A stretch of DNA of 64,000 bases, from assembly GCF_002646595.1 (NCBI RefSeq), contig NZ_PDUD01000026.1, positions 62,001 to 126,000 of the forward strand, given 5' to 3'. The notes beneath the pieces were generated by a model that worked only from the letters and a program-made list of their open reading frames with translations, had not been told where the DNA came from and did no database searches. The DNA is from Flavilitoribacter nigricans DSM 23189 = NBRC 102662. GTDB lineage: Bacteria; Bacteroidota; Bacteroidia; Chitinophagales; Saprospiraceae. A program made the translations under genes and the position numbers. Below, piece by piece: positions 32,705 through 42,075 of the stretch. How positions within the stretch are numbered: the stretch's first letter is position 1; the number at the start of each line of letters is the position of its first letter.

Positions 32705-33817
32705 TCAGAGTCGGCCGGCGCTCTGCATGTGCAGGTTCAGGGAACCGTCGGCAGTACGCTGGAGCATTACGATCTGGTCGTCGCTGATCTTATCCATTTG
32801 CAGGACATTCACGTAGGGCAGCGCCACGAAATCAACTCCGGCCGTAGTGGAATTACCTTCCACCGGTTCGGTCAGGTAATCATCAAAACTGGCGATCTCG
32901 CTGGGATCAATACGCATCAGTGCCCGGCTGCTATTGGCCAGCAGTAAATAGGGCTTACCGTCCTTTTTAAAGGAAACGATATCCAGCGGAGTGTTGCGGT
33001 TGCCCAGTTCGGCAACGGTTTTTCCCTTCGTGTGTTTTCCCGGTTTTAGTTCGTCCATCGGGAAGATCACCAGGGGCGTACAGGTATAACTCGCTACCAG
33101 ATAACTTTTACCCGCCATCTCGTAGGGCATAAATGTCTTGATCGGTGCGTACGTTTCGTAACGACCGTGGGCCGCGTGGTAGATCTCCAGTGTAGAAAGT
33201 TCCTGCTTTTCTTTAAAAGGGAAAGGAATGGCGTGGAATGCGGAACTGAATTCTTCGTTCGCAAGGCCGGAAACCATTACCTGACCGCCGTGAAAAGCCA
33301 GATCGGAAATAGCCCACTCGCGCAGGGATCTTCCGCGGCGATCTTTGGCATCTTCTCCTACTGCTTTTTTCAGTACGGATTTGGAATAGCTCACTTTGTC
33401 CAGTGGAAAGTGTTCGAGTTTGGTGCCGTTGGTGGTTACCAGCATGGGCAGACCATCCTGACGGTGTACGGCCAGATAGATCTTTTTGGAGATCGGATTA
33501 ACGGCCATGTCCTGAATGACGATGTCATCCGCGGTAGTTCCGACCATAGCGGCGATCAGTTCGTCCACATTTTTCAGGTCGACGGACTCCGGCGCTTGCA
33601 TGGATTTGTTGTCTTTGGTATCCACGGCGATAATCGCGGCCTGCCGGGAATCACCGATGAACAGGATTCCTTCGGGGCCGAAAGTCAGTGCGTTAACGGA
33701 TTTGACCTCCGGGTTACCCTCGATAAAATCTTCGGTTAAACTATTGTTAGGTGTGGTAAATGCGAAGCCCATTCCAGTAAACAGGAGTAGGCTAAGGAAT
33801 GTGAGAAAGGTTTTCAT
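32705..33817 (-). CDS. Uncharacterised exported protein, probably a beta-propeller
   Basis: 370 residues from the ATG at 33817 (signal peptide MKTFLTFLSLLLFTGMGFAF). Repeated motifs of about 45-60 residues fit propeller blades: NALTFGPEGILFIGDSRQAA, DMAVNPISKKIYLAVHRQ and AISDLAFHGGQVMVSGLAN, then DIVSFKKDGKPYLLLANSS. The first resembles SMP-30/NHL-type blades. No cofactor or catalytic site is recognisable. It is encoded alone; the LacI gene lies 164 bases upstream on the same strand. Confidence 0.8.
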   Translation of the reverse strand: MKTFLTFLSLLLFTGMGFAFTTPNNSLTEDFIEGNPEVKSVNALTFGPEGILFIGDSRQAAIIAVDTKDNKSMQAPESVDLKNVDELIAAMVGTTADDIVIQDMAVNPISKKIYLAVHRQDGLPMLVTTNGTKLEHFPLDKVSYSKSVLKKAVGEDAKDRRGRSLREWAISDLAFHGGQVMVSGLANEEFSSAFHAIPFPFKEKQELSTLEIYHAAHGRYETYAPIKTFMPYEMAGKSYLVASYTCTPLVIFPMDELKPGKHTKGKTVAELGNRNTPLDIVSFKKDGKPYLLLANSSRALMRIDPSEIASFDDYLTEPVEGNSTTAGVDFVALPYVNVLQMDKISDDQIVMLQRTADGSLNLHMQSAGRL

Positions 33818-33981
33818 GATGCCTTGATTTAATTTTTTTTGAAAAATAATCAAAATCTATAACATCATTACCCTTTTTTTGTTCTGGAATTCTGCTTCAG
33901 CGAAAAATATACCTTACTGATTTCTAAACACTTAACAGAAATAGTGACGATATAATCGGAAAAGGCCGACCGACGGAGCAT

Positions 33982-35070
33982 TTAGATCACGATCTCAAAG
34001 ATCAGTTCCTTTTCCACATAGTAATCAAGGTTTTCCTGTACGACAATATCCAGAGGCAGATATTGCAGCGGAGCTACTTCTTTTTTCAGGATGAGATGGT
34101 TTGCGATATTCATCAGTCCGAGATAGCCCTGTTTGACCGGATTTTGGTTGATGATAAAATCGATCTTGTTTTCCCGCAGATATCTGACATTGGCATCGAT
34201 CAGGTCATAGCCGACTATCTTGATCTGCCCCAGGGCGGATTCCGGCAGACTTTCCACCACCTTATAGGCCCGGGAATTGCTCACAAAAATGCCCGAAAGA
34301 CGCGGATATTGCCGGAGCAGATCTTCCAGAAAAAGAGCCAGTTTCCCGGGTTCATTGAAGGCTTCAAAATCGCGTTTAACGATCTGGATATCGCGGTCTT
34401 TGGTCTCATCCCAGTATTTGCGAAAGCCCCTTTCCTTATCGATCAGGTGCTTGGCGTTGGTGATACTTTTATCCAGGTTCAACATCAGGACCGTATCCCC
34501 GCGGTTGACCCCAAAATTTAACAGACGCGCCGCCAACACCCCACTCTGCAGGGAATCCTGCCCGATATAGCAAAGCGAATCGCTGTTTTCCACATTGGTG
34601 TTGATCATAACGTTGGGAACCCCACGGTTCCGGCATTCTTCCAGTAAGGACTGGGCTTCCTTCAGGAACAGGGGAGCGAATAGTACCGCGTTCGGGGTCG
34701 GCTCATCTTCCCAGATACTGGCTGCGGCCTCCGTAAAACCGTCTACCTTCATCGGATCAAAATAATAGCGATCAACGACCAGGCCGTAGTGACGGGTGGC
34801 CTGCTGGGCCTTTTCAATACCTCTCCGGGGCTGTTCCCAATAAGGATCCAGTCGGTAATCCGGCAACAATACGGCTACGTGAAACTGACGGTTATAGGCC
34901 AGTGTGCTGGCCATCAGATTGGGTTCGTACCCCAATTCCTCCATAACTTCCTGTACCTTCTTCCGGGTTTCCGGCGACACATTTCCCCGATTGTGGATCA
35001 CTCGGTCGACCGTCCCCGTGGAAACTCCCGCCTTAACTGCAATATCTTTAATCCTTATCCGATCTTTCAT
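33982..35070 (-). CDS. LacI-family transcriptional regulator of the amino-sugar module
   Basis: 362 residues. The N-terminal helix-turn-helix and hinge are typical: IRIKDIAVKAGVSTGTVDRV, then NRGNVSPETRKKVQEVMEEL and the hinge LMASTLA. Residues about 60-362 form a periplasmic-binding-protein-like sugar-binding domain. It is divergent from the ROK kinase and NagB genes, and a palindrome with central CpG lies between them (35172-35187). The same operator core occurs at 491-503 before the DUF5107 gene. By context the inducer is probably N-acetylglucosamine, glucosamine or a phosphate of these; this is inference. Confidence 0.92.
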   Translation of the reverse strand: MKDRIRIKDIAVKAGVSTGTVDRVIHNRGNVSPETRKKVQEVMEELGYEPNLMASTLAYNRQFHVAVLLPDYRLDPYWEQPRRGIEKAQQATRHYGLVVDRYYFDPMKVDGFTEAAASIWEDEPTPNAVLFAPLFLKEAQSLLEECRNRGVPNVMINTNVENSDSLCYIGQDSLQSGVLAARLLNFGVNRGDTVLMLNLDKSITNAKHLIDKERGFRKYWDETKDRDIQIVKRDFEAFNEPGKLALFLEDLLRQYPRLSGIFVSNSRAYKVVESLPESALGQIKIVGYDLIDANVRYLRENKIDFIINQNPVKQGYLGLMNIANHLILKKEVAPLQYLPLDIVVQENLDYYVEKELIFEIVI

Positions 35071-35171
35071 CTAATAGTTATAATCTACACGCTTTTAACC
35101 ACGATTGACAGAATTCAAACAGAAAGATAATCTTTTTCTATTTTTTTTAAGATTTAAAGGAAAATATTTGG

Positions 35172-35187
35172 CCGTGTACGCACACGG
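35172..35187. promoter_or_regulatory. LacI-type operator between the regulator and the ROK kinase
   Basis: CCGTGTACGCACACGG is a near-perfect palindrome (7 of 8 pairs) with a central CpG, the typical LacI-family operator form. It ends 15 bases before the -7 element at 35203-35210, so it covers the -33 region of the ROK promoter and binding would block polymerase. Its core is repeated exactly at 491-503. Confidence 0.7.
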
Positions 35188-35202
35188 TTCTACGATTTTT
35201 AT

Positions 35203-35210
35203 TAATTTTG
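35203..35210 (+). promoter_or_regulatory. -7 element of the ROK kinase promoter
   Basis: TAATTTTG matches TAnnTTTG. The expected -33 position is occupied by the operator. Transcription would start near 35217, about 12 bases before the GTG start codon. Confidence 0.5.
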
Positions 35211-35228
35211 CACTGAAAATAACAAAAT

Positions 35229-36197
35229 GTGGAAGTTGCAATCGGTATAGACATTGGCGGTACGAGCACTAAAATAGCGCTTGTAGACATCTCCGGGAAG
35301 ATAATGGCAAAAAAATCTTTTTCTTCCCACGCTCCCGGAGGGGCCGATGCGTTTTTTCCCAATCTTTCGGAAGCTATCGCTGATCTCAGCGGTCAATTCT
35401 CCGGTGAGTTCCGACTGGCCGGCATCGGCGTAGGAGCTCCGAGTTGCAACGAACTGGCCGGCACCATTGAAGGCGCCGCAAATTTACCTTTCCAGGAACC
35501 CTTCCCCCTGGTGCAGTTGCTGAAAGAAGCCTACAATGTTCCGGTCTGGCTCACCAAAGATAGCAATGCTGCGCTATTGGGCGAAAGCCGCTACGGTTCC
35601 GGCCGCGGAATTCAGAATTTCATACTAATTACCTTGGGTACCGGGCTGGGGAGTTCCATCATGGCCAACGGCAAACTGGTGAAGGGCGGTTCGGGCCTGG
35701 CCGGAGAAGCCGGGCACATCCGCGTAGCCAACAACAACCGCAAATGCGCCTGTGGGAAAACGGGATGCCTGGAAACCTACGTTTCCGCCCTGGGACTGAA
35801 ACGCACGGCTATGGCCCTGATGGCCGAAGAAATGACCGAAAGCGACCTGCGGGCCTATTCTTTCGAACAACTGAATGCCCAACTGATCTACGAGGCCGCT
35901 TCCGAGGGCGATACGCTGGCCCGACAGGTATTTGAGATCACCGGTAAGGTGCTCGGTGACAAGATGGCCGAGCTGGTCGCCATTTTCGAACCACAGGCCA
36001 TCGTGCTCGCCGGTGGGGTTTCTGCTGCCGGTCAGTTGCTGATCGACCCGATGCGCAAGCAAATGGAGAGAGAATTACTTGAGTTTCATAAAAATAAAGT
36101 TCGTATCTTAAATACGTCCCTGGCTACCAACGAAGCGGCACTTCTGGGGGCCGCCTCCTTAGTCTGGGATCAAAAAAAATCCGTACCGGTCAGTTGA
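35229..36197 (+). CDS. ROK-family sugar kinase
   Basis: 322 residues. The start is GTG at 35229: an in-frame TAA lies nine bases upstream, so no longer form is possible, and the ATG two bases earlier is out of frame. The ATP-binding motif GIDIGGTSTK begins the protein. TLGTGLGSSI and GEAGHI carry the catalytic and sugar-binding residues, and the ROK zinc motif CACGKTGCLE is complete. Family members phosphorylate glucose, GlcNAc, ManNAc or fructose. The NagB/PIG-L gene follows after 55 bases, so an amino-sugar kinase making the NagB precursor is most likely. Confidence 0.92.
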   Translation: MEVAIGIDIGGTSTKIALVDISGKIMAKKSFSSHAPGGADAFFPNLSEAIADLSGQFSGEFRLAGIGVGAPSCNELAGTIEGAANLPFQEPFPLVQLLKEAYNVPVWLTKDSNAALLGESRYGSGRGIQNFILITLGTGLGSSIMANGKLVKGGSGLAGEAGHIRVANNNRKCACGKTGCLETYVSALGLKRTAMALMAEEMTESDLRAYSFEQLNAQLIYEAASEGDTLARQVFEITGKVLGDKMAELVAIFEPQAIVLAGGVSAAGQLLIDPMRKQMERELLEFHKNKVRILNTSLATNEAALLGAASLVWDQKKSVPVS

Positions 36198-36252
36198 TAA
36201 CGGGAGCGGTCGATATTTTTTTAATCAAACCACCCAGCTAAACTAGCTAACC

Positions 36253-38190
36253 ATGACTCGCAAGACAGTATCACCTGCTGAGGAAGTTTTAAAATATCAA
36301 TTTAAGAACTTTGAGCGCATCCCCGTAAAGATCTGGGATGATTCCAAAGAAGCTTCCATGCACATTGCCCAGTCTATTGCCCTGGCTATCCGGCAAAAGC
36401 AGCAGGATGGTGAACATATAGTACTCGGGCTGGCTACCGGTTCCTCACCCATCAAGGTGTATCAGGAGCTGGTGCGCATGCACAAAAAAGAAGGTCTGAG
36501 TTTCAAGAACGTTATTACGTTCAATCTGGATGAATACTATCCGATCACGCCCGAAGCGCAGCAGAGCTATGTGCGCTTCATGAATGAGCACTTATTCGAC
36601 CATGTGGATATCATCAAGGAGAATGTCCACATCCCGGACGGAACGGTTCCCATCGAATCCGTAAAAAAATACTGTGACCAATACGAAAAACTAATTGATG
36701 ATTACGGTGGGATCGATATTCAGTTGCTGGGCATCGGCCGGACCGGACATATCGGCTTCAACGAACCCGGCTCCTGGGAAAACTCCCAGACCCGCCTGGT
36801 GCGACTGGACAATATGACCCGGACGGACGCCACCAAAGATTTCGGTCGCGAAGAAGATGTGCCTTACCGCGCCATTACGATGGGGATCGCTACCATCATG
36901 AAAGCGCGCTCGGTCTATCTTATGGCCTGGGGGCACCACAAGGCGCCTATTGTCCAGAAAGCGGTGGAAGGAGATATCAACTCCAGCATTCCGGCTTCTT
37001 ATCTACAGCAGCATAAAAACGTTCGCTTCATACTGGATAAGGCCGCAGCACAGGAACTGACCCGCATTAAATCCCCGTGGCTGGTCGGCATCTGCAACTG
37101 GACGGAAGATCTGGCCTGCAAGGCCGTAGTGTGGCTCTCCCGCCAGACCGGCAAGCCGATCCTGAAGCTGACCGACGAAGATTACGGAGAGAACAGTTTG
37201 AGCGATCTGACGCTGGCCTATACTTCCAGCTACGATCTGAACATCAAGATATTTAACCGCCTGCAGCATACCATCACCGGATGGCCCGGCGGTAAACCCA
37301 ATGCCGACGATACACACCGCCCCGAGCGGGCCAAGCCGGCCAAAAAACGGGTGATCCTGTTCAGCCCCCACCCGGACGATGATGTGATCTCCATGGGTGG
37401 TACCTTCCTGCGCCTCGTAGAACAGGGCCACGAAGTACACGTTGCGTACCAGACTTCCGGAAATATCGCCGTACACGATCACGATGCCCTGCGTTACATC
37501 GAATTCCTGCAGGATCTGATGCCCGATACGGAAGAAGGCGAAAAGCTTCGCAAGAAGTACCAAAAGATCGCTAAGAACCTAAAGAATAAGCAGCCGAACC
37601 AGGTAGATGTGGCGGAAGTACGCGATATCAAGGGATCTATCCGGAGAGGAGAAGCCCGGGCCGGAGCGCGTTTCTGCGGGCTGGATGATGATCATATCCA
37701 CTTTCTGAACCTACCGTTCTACGAAACCGGACGTCGTCATAAAAATGACCTTTCTGATAAAGATATTCAGATCGTGGCCAAACTCATCGCCGAAGTAAAA
37801 CCCCACCAGGTTTACGCAGCCGGCGACCTGGCCGATCCGCACGATACCCACCGGGTATGCCTGGATGCCGTGATCGGCGCCTGCCGTCAGCTCAAAGAAC
37901 AGTCCTGGATGAAAGACTGCTGGTTGTGGCTTTACCGGGGTGCCTGGCACGAATTTGCCATCCACGAGATCGACATGGCCGTACCTATCAGTCCGCAGGA
38001 ACTGATCAAGAAACGTAAAGCGATTTTCATGCACCAGTCGCAGAAGGACCGTCCGCCTTTCCCCGGAGAGGACGAGCGCGAATTCTGGCAAAGAGCCGAA
38101 GACCGCAACCGGGAAACGGCCCAAACGTACCGCAATCTCGGTCTGGCCGAATACGAAGCCATGGAGGCTTTTGCCCGAATGGAATTTTAG
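36253..38190 (+). CDS. nagB: Glucosamine-6-phosphate deaminase fused to a PIG-L deacetylase-like domain
   Basis: 645 residues. Residues about 20-330 are NagB-like (GLATGSSPIKVYQELVRMH, TFNLDEYYPI with D93, GIGRTGHIGFNEPGS). Compared with E. coli NagB, the H143 and E148 positions are kept (H166, E171), but the D141 position is T164. Residues about 365-640 are a PIG-L/LmbE domain with SPHPDDDVIS (H373, D375, D376) and DPHDTHR, zinc-dependent de-N-acetylase motifs. The fusion is known in Bacteroidota. It could combine deacetylation of an N-acetylated sugar with deamination to fructose-6-phosphate. It forms a unit with the ROK kinase under the LacI-family regulator. Confidence 0.9.
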   Translation: MTRKTVSPAEEVLKYQFKNFERIPVKIWDDSKEASMHIAQSIALAIRQKQQDGEHIVLGLATGSSPIKVYQELVRMHKKEGLSFKNVITFNLDEYYPITPEAQQSYVRFMNEHLFDHVDIIKENVHIPDGTVPIESVKKYCDQYEKLIDDYGGIDIQLLGIGRTGHIGFNEPGSWENSQTRLVRLDNMTRTDATKDFGREEDVPYRAITMGIATIMKARSVYLMAWGHHKAPIVQKAVEGDINSSIPASYLQQHKNVRFILDKAAAQELTRIKSPWLVGICNWTEDLACKAVVWLSRQTGKPILKLTDEDYGENSLSDLTLAYTSSYDLNIKIFNRLQHTITGWPGGKPNADDTHRPERAKPAKKRVILFSPHPDDDVISMGGTFLRLVEQGHEVHVAYQTSGNIAVHDHDALRYIEFLQDLMPDTEEGEKLRKKYQKIAKNLKNKQPNQVDVAEVRDIKGSIRRGEARAGARFCGLDDDHIHFLNLPFYETGRRHKNDLSDKDIQIVAKLIAEVKPHQVYAAGDLADPHDTHRVCLDAVIGACRQLKEQSWMKDCWLWLYRGAWHEFAIHEIDMAVPISPQELIKKRKAIFMHQSQKDRPPFPGEDEREFWQRAEDRNRETAQTYRNLGLAEYEAMEAFARMEF

Positions 38191-38230
38191 GATTCAGTAG
38201 AATACGGCTAAGATAAATTTCGAAGACCAC

Positions 38231-38297
38231 AAAATGTGTTGTGAGCTGCCGATGGGTATTATAAAACGATACCCGGCATTTCACAGCACATTTTTTT
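38231..38297. terminator. Strong bidirectional terminator after nagB
   Basis: AAAATGTGTTGTGA (38231-38244) pairs with TCACAGCACATTTT (38281-38294), with one G-T wobble or mismatch. A second inner stem GGGTAT/ATACCC lies within, and a run of seven T follows (38291-38297). It separates convergent genes and overlaps the stop codon of the next one. Confidence 0.85.
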
Positions 38298-38469
38298 ATG
38301 CCCGCAATACCCGGGTGATCGCCAGTACCAGTACGCCGAAGATCAGAATGATCCCGAATAGATTCACCCAGTCATCGGCCAGGCGTTCCAGGTTATCCCA
38401 GGAGCGGTAGAGCAGGTAAATTCCACCGGCAGCTACCAACAGGATCTTAATCGCATTTCTCGTTTTCAT
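38296..38469 (-). CDS. 57-residue small membrane protein
   Basis: ATG at 38469, TAA at 38296-38298. The sequence has two hydrophobic segments (about 7-20 and 36-53) around a charged, tryptophan-containing loop (SWDNLERLADDWVNL). The pattern fits a two-helix hairpin membrane protein. Codon use resembles the neighbours (CTG, GGT, ATC). Its stop codon lies in the terminator shared with nagB. No known family is recognised. Confidence 0.6.
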   Translation of the reverse strand: MKTRNAIKILLVAAGGIYLLYRSWDNLERLADDWVNLFGIILIFGVLVLAITRVLRA

Positions 38470-39032
38470 GGAGTCCGTACATTTGATAATGTCTGTTTAT
38501 GAGTATGGAAACATTTCAATATGGTATTCGGATGAAAACCGGTGGCTCCATTTTTCCCAGTTGAGGATTTCGTTGTGGTAATGGTTCGGTGACTCCACCA
38601 TGAAATGCTCTACCCTTATCCTCGGTGCCCTTTGTGCGTTACCGGTGGGTCCCGCATACGACATAAGTCCTATAAATAGGGCCCAATTCCTCGTTTAGGG
38701 CAGTCAATTTCGTCCCCCCTTACATTTGATTCGATTTTTACCTAATTTTGCCGCTTGCGCAAACGACCACCTTAAGAAAAGTAACTCGTTTGCCTGATTT
38801 TATCCAGTCTGCACTGCAGATCGGCGGAGAATACGGAAGGGAAAAGCAAGCTCGGGCAATGGGTCCGGTTCAGACTGCCCTCCTGGTCGGTTTTGAGAGC
38901 TGTTTAATTTTAAACACTTTACCGAAAATCTGTTCTCTTCAATTTCTTTTCAGGTTATACGGCCTGAACGAATAATTTTTTACAACAAAAACAGCCAGGG
39001 TTCATTTACAAAATAGATTGAACCGACACTTT
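38470..39032. other. Long gap upstream of uvrA
   Basis: 563 bases. It holds one doubtful minus-strand frame (38497-38664) and two -7-like elements on the plus strand, TACATTTG (38721-38728) and TAATTTTG (38743-38750), neither with a -33 at the proper distance. A short hairpin TCAGG-TTATACGG-CCTGA lies near 38949-38966. No tRNA was found. Confidence 0.4.
38497..38664 (-). CDS. Doubtful 55-residue frame
   Basis: An ATG at 38664 opens 55 codons ending 28 bases upstream of the small membrane gene. The product is polar with several histidines, tyrosines and tryptophans and no signal peptide. It uses AGG three times and ATA once near the start, codons that are uncommon in the surrounding genes, which argues against it. 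It is included only because of its operon-like position. Confidence 0.22.
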   Translation of the reverse strand: MSYAGPTGNAQRAPRIRVEHFMVESPNHYHNEILNWEKWSHRFSSEYHIEMFPYS

Positions 39033-41942
39033 ATGGCAACATCCAGCAATAACGGTAAGACGGCAACGAAAGATCCCAATGCTTCCGCTAACGGAAGGCA
39101 CGAAGATACTGAGCTTTTCGAGCAGGAGTACATCGAGGTGATCGGTGCGCGGGAGCACAACCTCAAAGATGTGGACATCCGGATCCCCCGCAACCAACTG
39201 GTGGTGATCACCGGTATCAGCGGTAGCGGGAAATCGTCGCTGGCTTTCGATACGATATACGCAGAGGGGCAAAGGCGCTATATGGAGACCTTTACCTCCT
39301 ACGCCCGCCAGTTCATCGGCGACATGGAACGGCCCGATGTGGAAAACATCAGTGGGCTCAGTCCGGTAATTTCCATCGAGCAAAAAACCACCGGCCGAAA
39401 TCCCCGGTCTACCGTCGGTACCATTACCGAGGTATATGATTTTATGCGTTTGCTCTTTGCCCGGGTCGGCGAAGCGTACTCCTACGTTACCGGCGAAAAA
39501 ATGGTCCGGTACAATGAGGAGCAGATGAAGGACCGGATCGGTGAGCAGTTTGCGGGCAAAAAGATCGTATTGCTGGCTCCGCTGGTACGCGGCCGGAAGG
39601 GTCATTACCGCGAACTTTTCGATTCGGTGCGCAAGCAGGGCTACACCAAAGTGCGGGTGGACGGCGTCATGCTCGACCTGGAGCCGGGCATGCAGATCGA
39701 CCGCTATAAGATTCACGATATCGAACTGGTAGTGGATCGCCTTAAGATGAACGAAGAGCGCCGGGAGCGTCTGGCCGAATCCCTGGGAATTGCCCTGAAA
39801 ATGGGTAACGGCCTGATCATGATCATGGACCACGACAGCGAAGAGGTCCGTTCCTACAGTAAACACCTGATGGATCCCGATTCCGGTGTATCCTACGAAG
39901 AACCGTCGCCCAACTCCTTTTCCTTCAACTCTCCCTACGGTGCCTGCCCGACCTGTAAAGGTCTCGGTCAGGTGAATAAGGTGGACATGGAAAAGGTCAT
40001 TCCCGACAATACCAAAAGTATCAACGACCAGGGAATTGCGCCATTCGGTGAGGTACGCAGCAATATGACCTTCAAGCAACTGCGGGCCATTGCCAAAAAA
40101 TTCAAGTTCTCCTTTTCCACGCCTATCAGTGAGATCCCGGAAGAGGCCATGCAGGTGATCCTGCACGGCGGTAGTGAAGCATTTGGTGTAAAGGTCAATT
40201 ACGGTGATAACGACTTCAACTACAACCTGGCCCAGGAAGGCCTGATCAATATGCTGGAACGCTGGTACGATTCTTCTACCTCCGAAAAGATCCGTTCCTG
40301 GGTGGAAGAATTCATGTCGATCGACGACTGTCCCGACTGCCACGGTTACCGGCTGAAAAAAGAATCGCTCCACTTTAAGATCAACGAAAAACACATCGGT
40401 GAACTGGCCGAAATGGACCTCACGGACCTGCACCAGTGGATGGATGATGTTTTCGGCGAACTCAGCGATCGCCAGCAGGCCATCGCTAAAGATATTCTGA
40501 AGGAGATCCAGTTCCGGCTGAGTTTCTTGCTGCACGTAGGCTTGGACTATCTGACTCTCAACCGCCCTTCCCGTACCCTATCCGGCGGGGAAAGCCAGCG
40601 GATACGCCTGGCAACCCAGATCGGATCGCAACTGACCGGTATCACCTACATCCTGGATGAACCCAGTATCGGCCTGCACCAGCGCGACAACCAGAAGCTC
40701 ATCGAAGCCCTGCGCGAACTGACCGACATCGGTAACACTGTAATGGTGGTAGAACACGATAAGGACATCATGCTCGCCAGCGATTACCTGATCGACCTCG
40801 GCCCCGGTGCCGGTGCGCTGGGTGGCGAACTGGTCGCCGAAGGCAAACCCGAGGCCTTCCTGAAAATGGATACCATCACCGCCGATTACCTGACCGAAAG
40901 AAGGGCGATCGAAGTACCTAAAGAACGACGCAAAGGAAACGGACACGAACTGGTATTAAAAGGAGCCACCGGACACAATCTAAAAAACGTCACGGCCAAA
41001 TTCCCGCTCGGCACCTTCATTTGTGTAACGGGAGTTTCCGGTAGCGGCAAGTCCAGCCTCATCAACGAGACGCTGTATCCGATACTGCGTCAGCATTTCT
41101 ATAAAAGTGTAAAAAAACCGCTTGATTACAAGAGTATCGAGGGGCTCGAACATATTGATAAAGTAATCGAGATTGATCAGTCGCCGATCGGTCGGACGCC
41201 CCGGTCCAATCCGGCCACTTACACCGGCGTTTTCACCGATATTCGCAAACTGTATTCGGACCTTCCCGAAGCACGCATCCGGGGCTATAAACCGGGGCGT
41301 TTCTCTTTTAACGTAAAGGGAGGGCGCTGTGAAGTGTGCCAAGGATCCGGCATGCGGACCATTGAGATGAATTTCCTGCCGGACGTATACGTGGAGTGCG
41401 AGAACTGTCTGGGCCGGCGTTATAACCGGGAAACCCTGGAGGTCCTCTACAAGGGTAAATCCATTAGTGATGTCCTGGATATGCCCGTGAGCGAAGCCGT
41501 TCACTTCTTTGAGAATTTCCCCAAGATCTTCCGGAAATTAAAGACGCTGAACAGTGTTGGCCTTGGCTACATTACTCTGGGGCAGCAGGCAACCACGCTT
41601 TCGGGTGGGGAAGCCCAGCGGGTAAAACTTTCCGAAGAGCTGTCCAAACGGGATACGGGTAATACCTTCTACATCCTGGACGAACCGACCACCGGACTTC
41701 ATTTTGAGGATATCCGGCATTTGCTGATCGTCCTGAACCGGCTGGTGGAGAAAGGGAATACCGTGGTGGTGATCGAACACAACCTGGACGTGATCAAAGT
41801 AGCGGACCACATTATCGATATTGGTCCGGAAGGCGGACAACGCGGAGGAGAGATTGTGGCTTCCGGCACCCCGGAAGTAGTTGCCAAATCCAAAAAAAGC
41901 CATACAGGGGTCTTTTTGCGATCGGAGTTAAAAATGAAATAG
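39033..41942 (+). CDS. uvrA: Excinuclease ABC subunit UvrA
   Basis: 969 residues from the ATG at 39033; the in-frame TTG at 39018 is less likely. It is the damage sensor of nucleotide excision repair and works as a dimer with UvrB. Both ABC units are complete: Walker A GISGSGKSS and GVSGSGKSS, signatures RTLSGGESQRIRLA and TTLSGGEAQRVKLS, and Walker B ILDEPSIGLH and ILDEPTTGLH. Zinc modules CPTCKGLG with CPDCHGYRL, and CEVCQGSG with CENCLGRRY, are present, as is the UvrB-interaction region. It is transcribed singly after a long untranslated gap. Confidence 0.98.
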   Translation: MATSSNNGKTATKDPNASANGRHEDTELFEQEYIEVIGAREHNLKDVDIRIPRNQLVVITGISGSGKSSLAFDTIYAEGQRRYMETFTSYARQFIGDMERPDVENISGLSPVISIEQKTTGRNPRSTVGTITEVYDFMRLLFARVGEAYSYVTGEKMVRYNEEQMKDRIGEQFAGKKIVLLAPLVRGRKGHYRELFDSVRKQGYTKVRVDGVMLDLEPGMQIDRYKIHDIELVVDRLKMNEERRERLAESLGIALKMGNGLIMIMDHDSEEVRSYSKHLMDPDSGVSYEEPSPNSFSFNSPYGACPTCKGLGQVNKVDMEKVIPDNTKSINDQGIAPFGEVRSNMTFKQLRAIAKKFKFSFSTPISEIPEEAMQVILHGGSEAFGVKVNYGDNDFNYNLAQEGLINMLERWYDSSTSEKIRSWVEEFMSIDDCPDCHGYRLKKESLHFKINEKHIGELAEMDLTDLHQWMDDVFGELSDRQQAIAKDILKEIQFRLSFLLHVGLDYLTLNRPSRTLSGGESQRIRLATQIGSQLTGITYILDEPSIGLHQRDNQKLIEALRELTDIGNTVMVVEHDKDIMLASDYLIDLGPGAGALGGELVAEGKPEAFLKMDTITADYLTERRAIEVPKERRKGNGHELVLKGATGHNLKNVTAKFPLGTFICVTGVSGSGKSSLINETLYPILRQHFYKSVKKPLDYKSIEGLEHIDKVIEIDQSPIGRTPRSNPATYTGVFTDIRKLYSDLPEARIRGYKPGRFSFNVKGGRCEVCQGSGMRTIEMNFLPDVYVECENCLGRRYNRETLEVLYKGKSISDVLDMPVSEAVHFFENFPKIFRKLKTLNSVGLGYITLGQQATTLSGGEAQRVKLSEELSKRDTGNTFYILDEPTTGLHFEDIRHLLIVLNRLVEKGNTVVVIEHNLDVIKVADHIIDIGPEGGQRGGEIVASGTPEVVAKSKKSHTGVFLRSELKMK

Positions 41943-42075
41943 GCAGGTTTTTTTGCTTATTTTCAAGTATATTATGGGGGATAAGAGCGTTCCCCCTAAA
42001 GAATTTGTTTAAGTAATGACCTTAGGTCGATATTTAAACCAATTCTGAAAACCTACTCCATCAACCCTAACCCTT

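Noticed and set aside
38721-38750. TACATTTG and TAATTTTG as uvrA promoters
   Set aside because: Neither has a TTTG 19-20 bases upstream, and both lie about 300 bases from uvrA; kept only as a note on the gap.
38748-38975. 75-codon plus-strand frame upstream of uvrA
   Set aside because: Starts on a non-ATG codon, lies on a probable promoter element (TAATTTTG) and has no recognisable domain.
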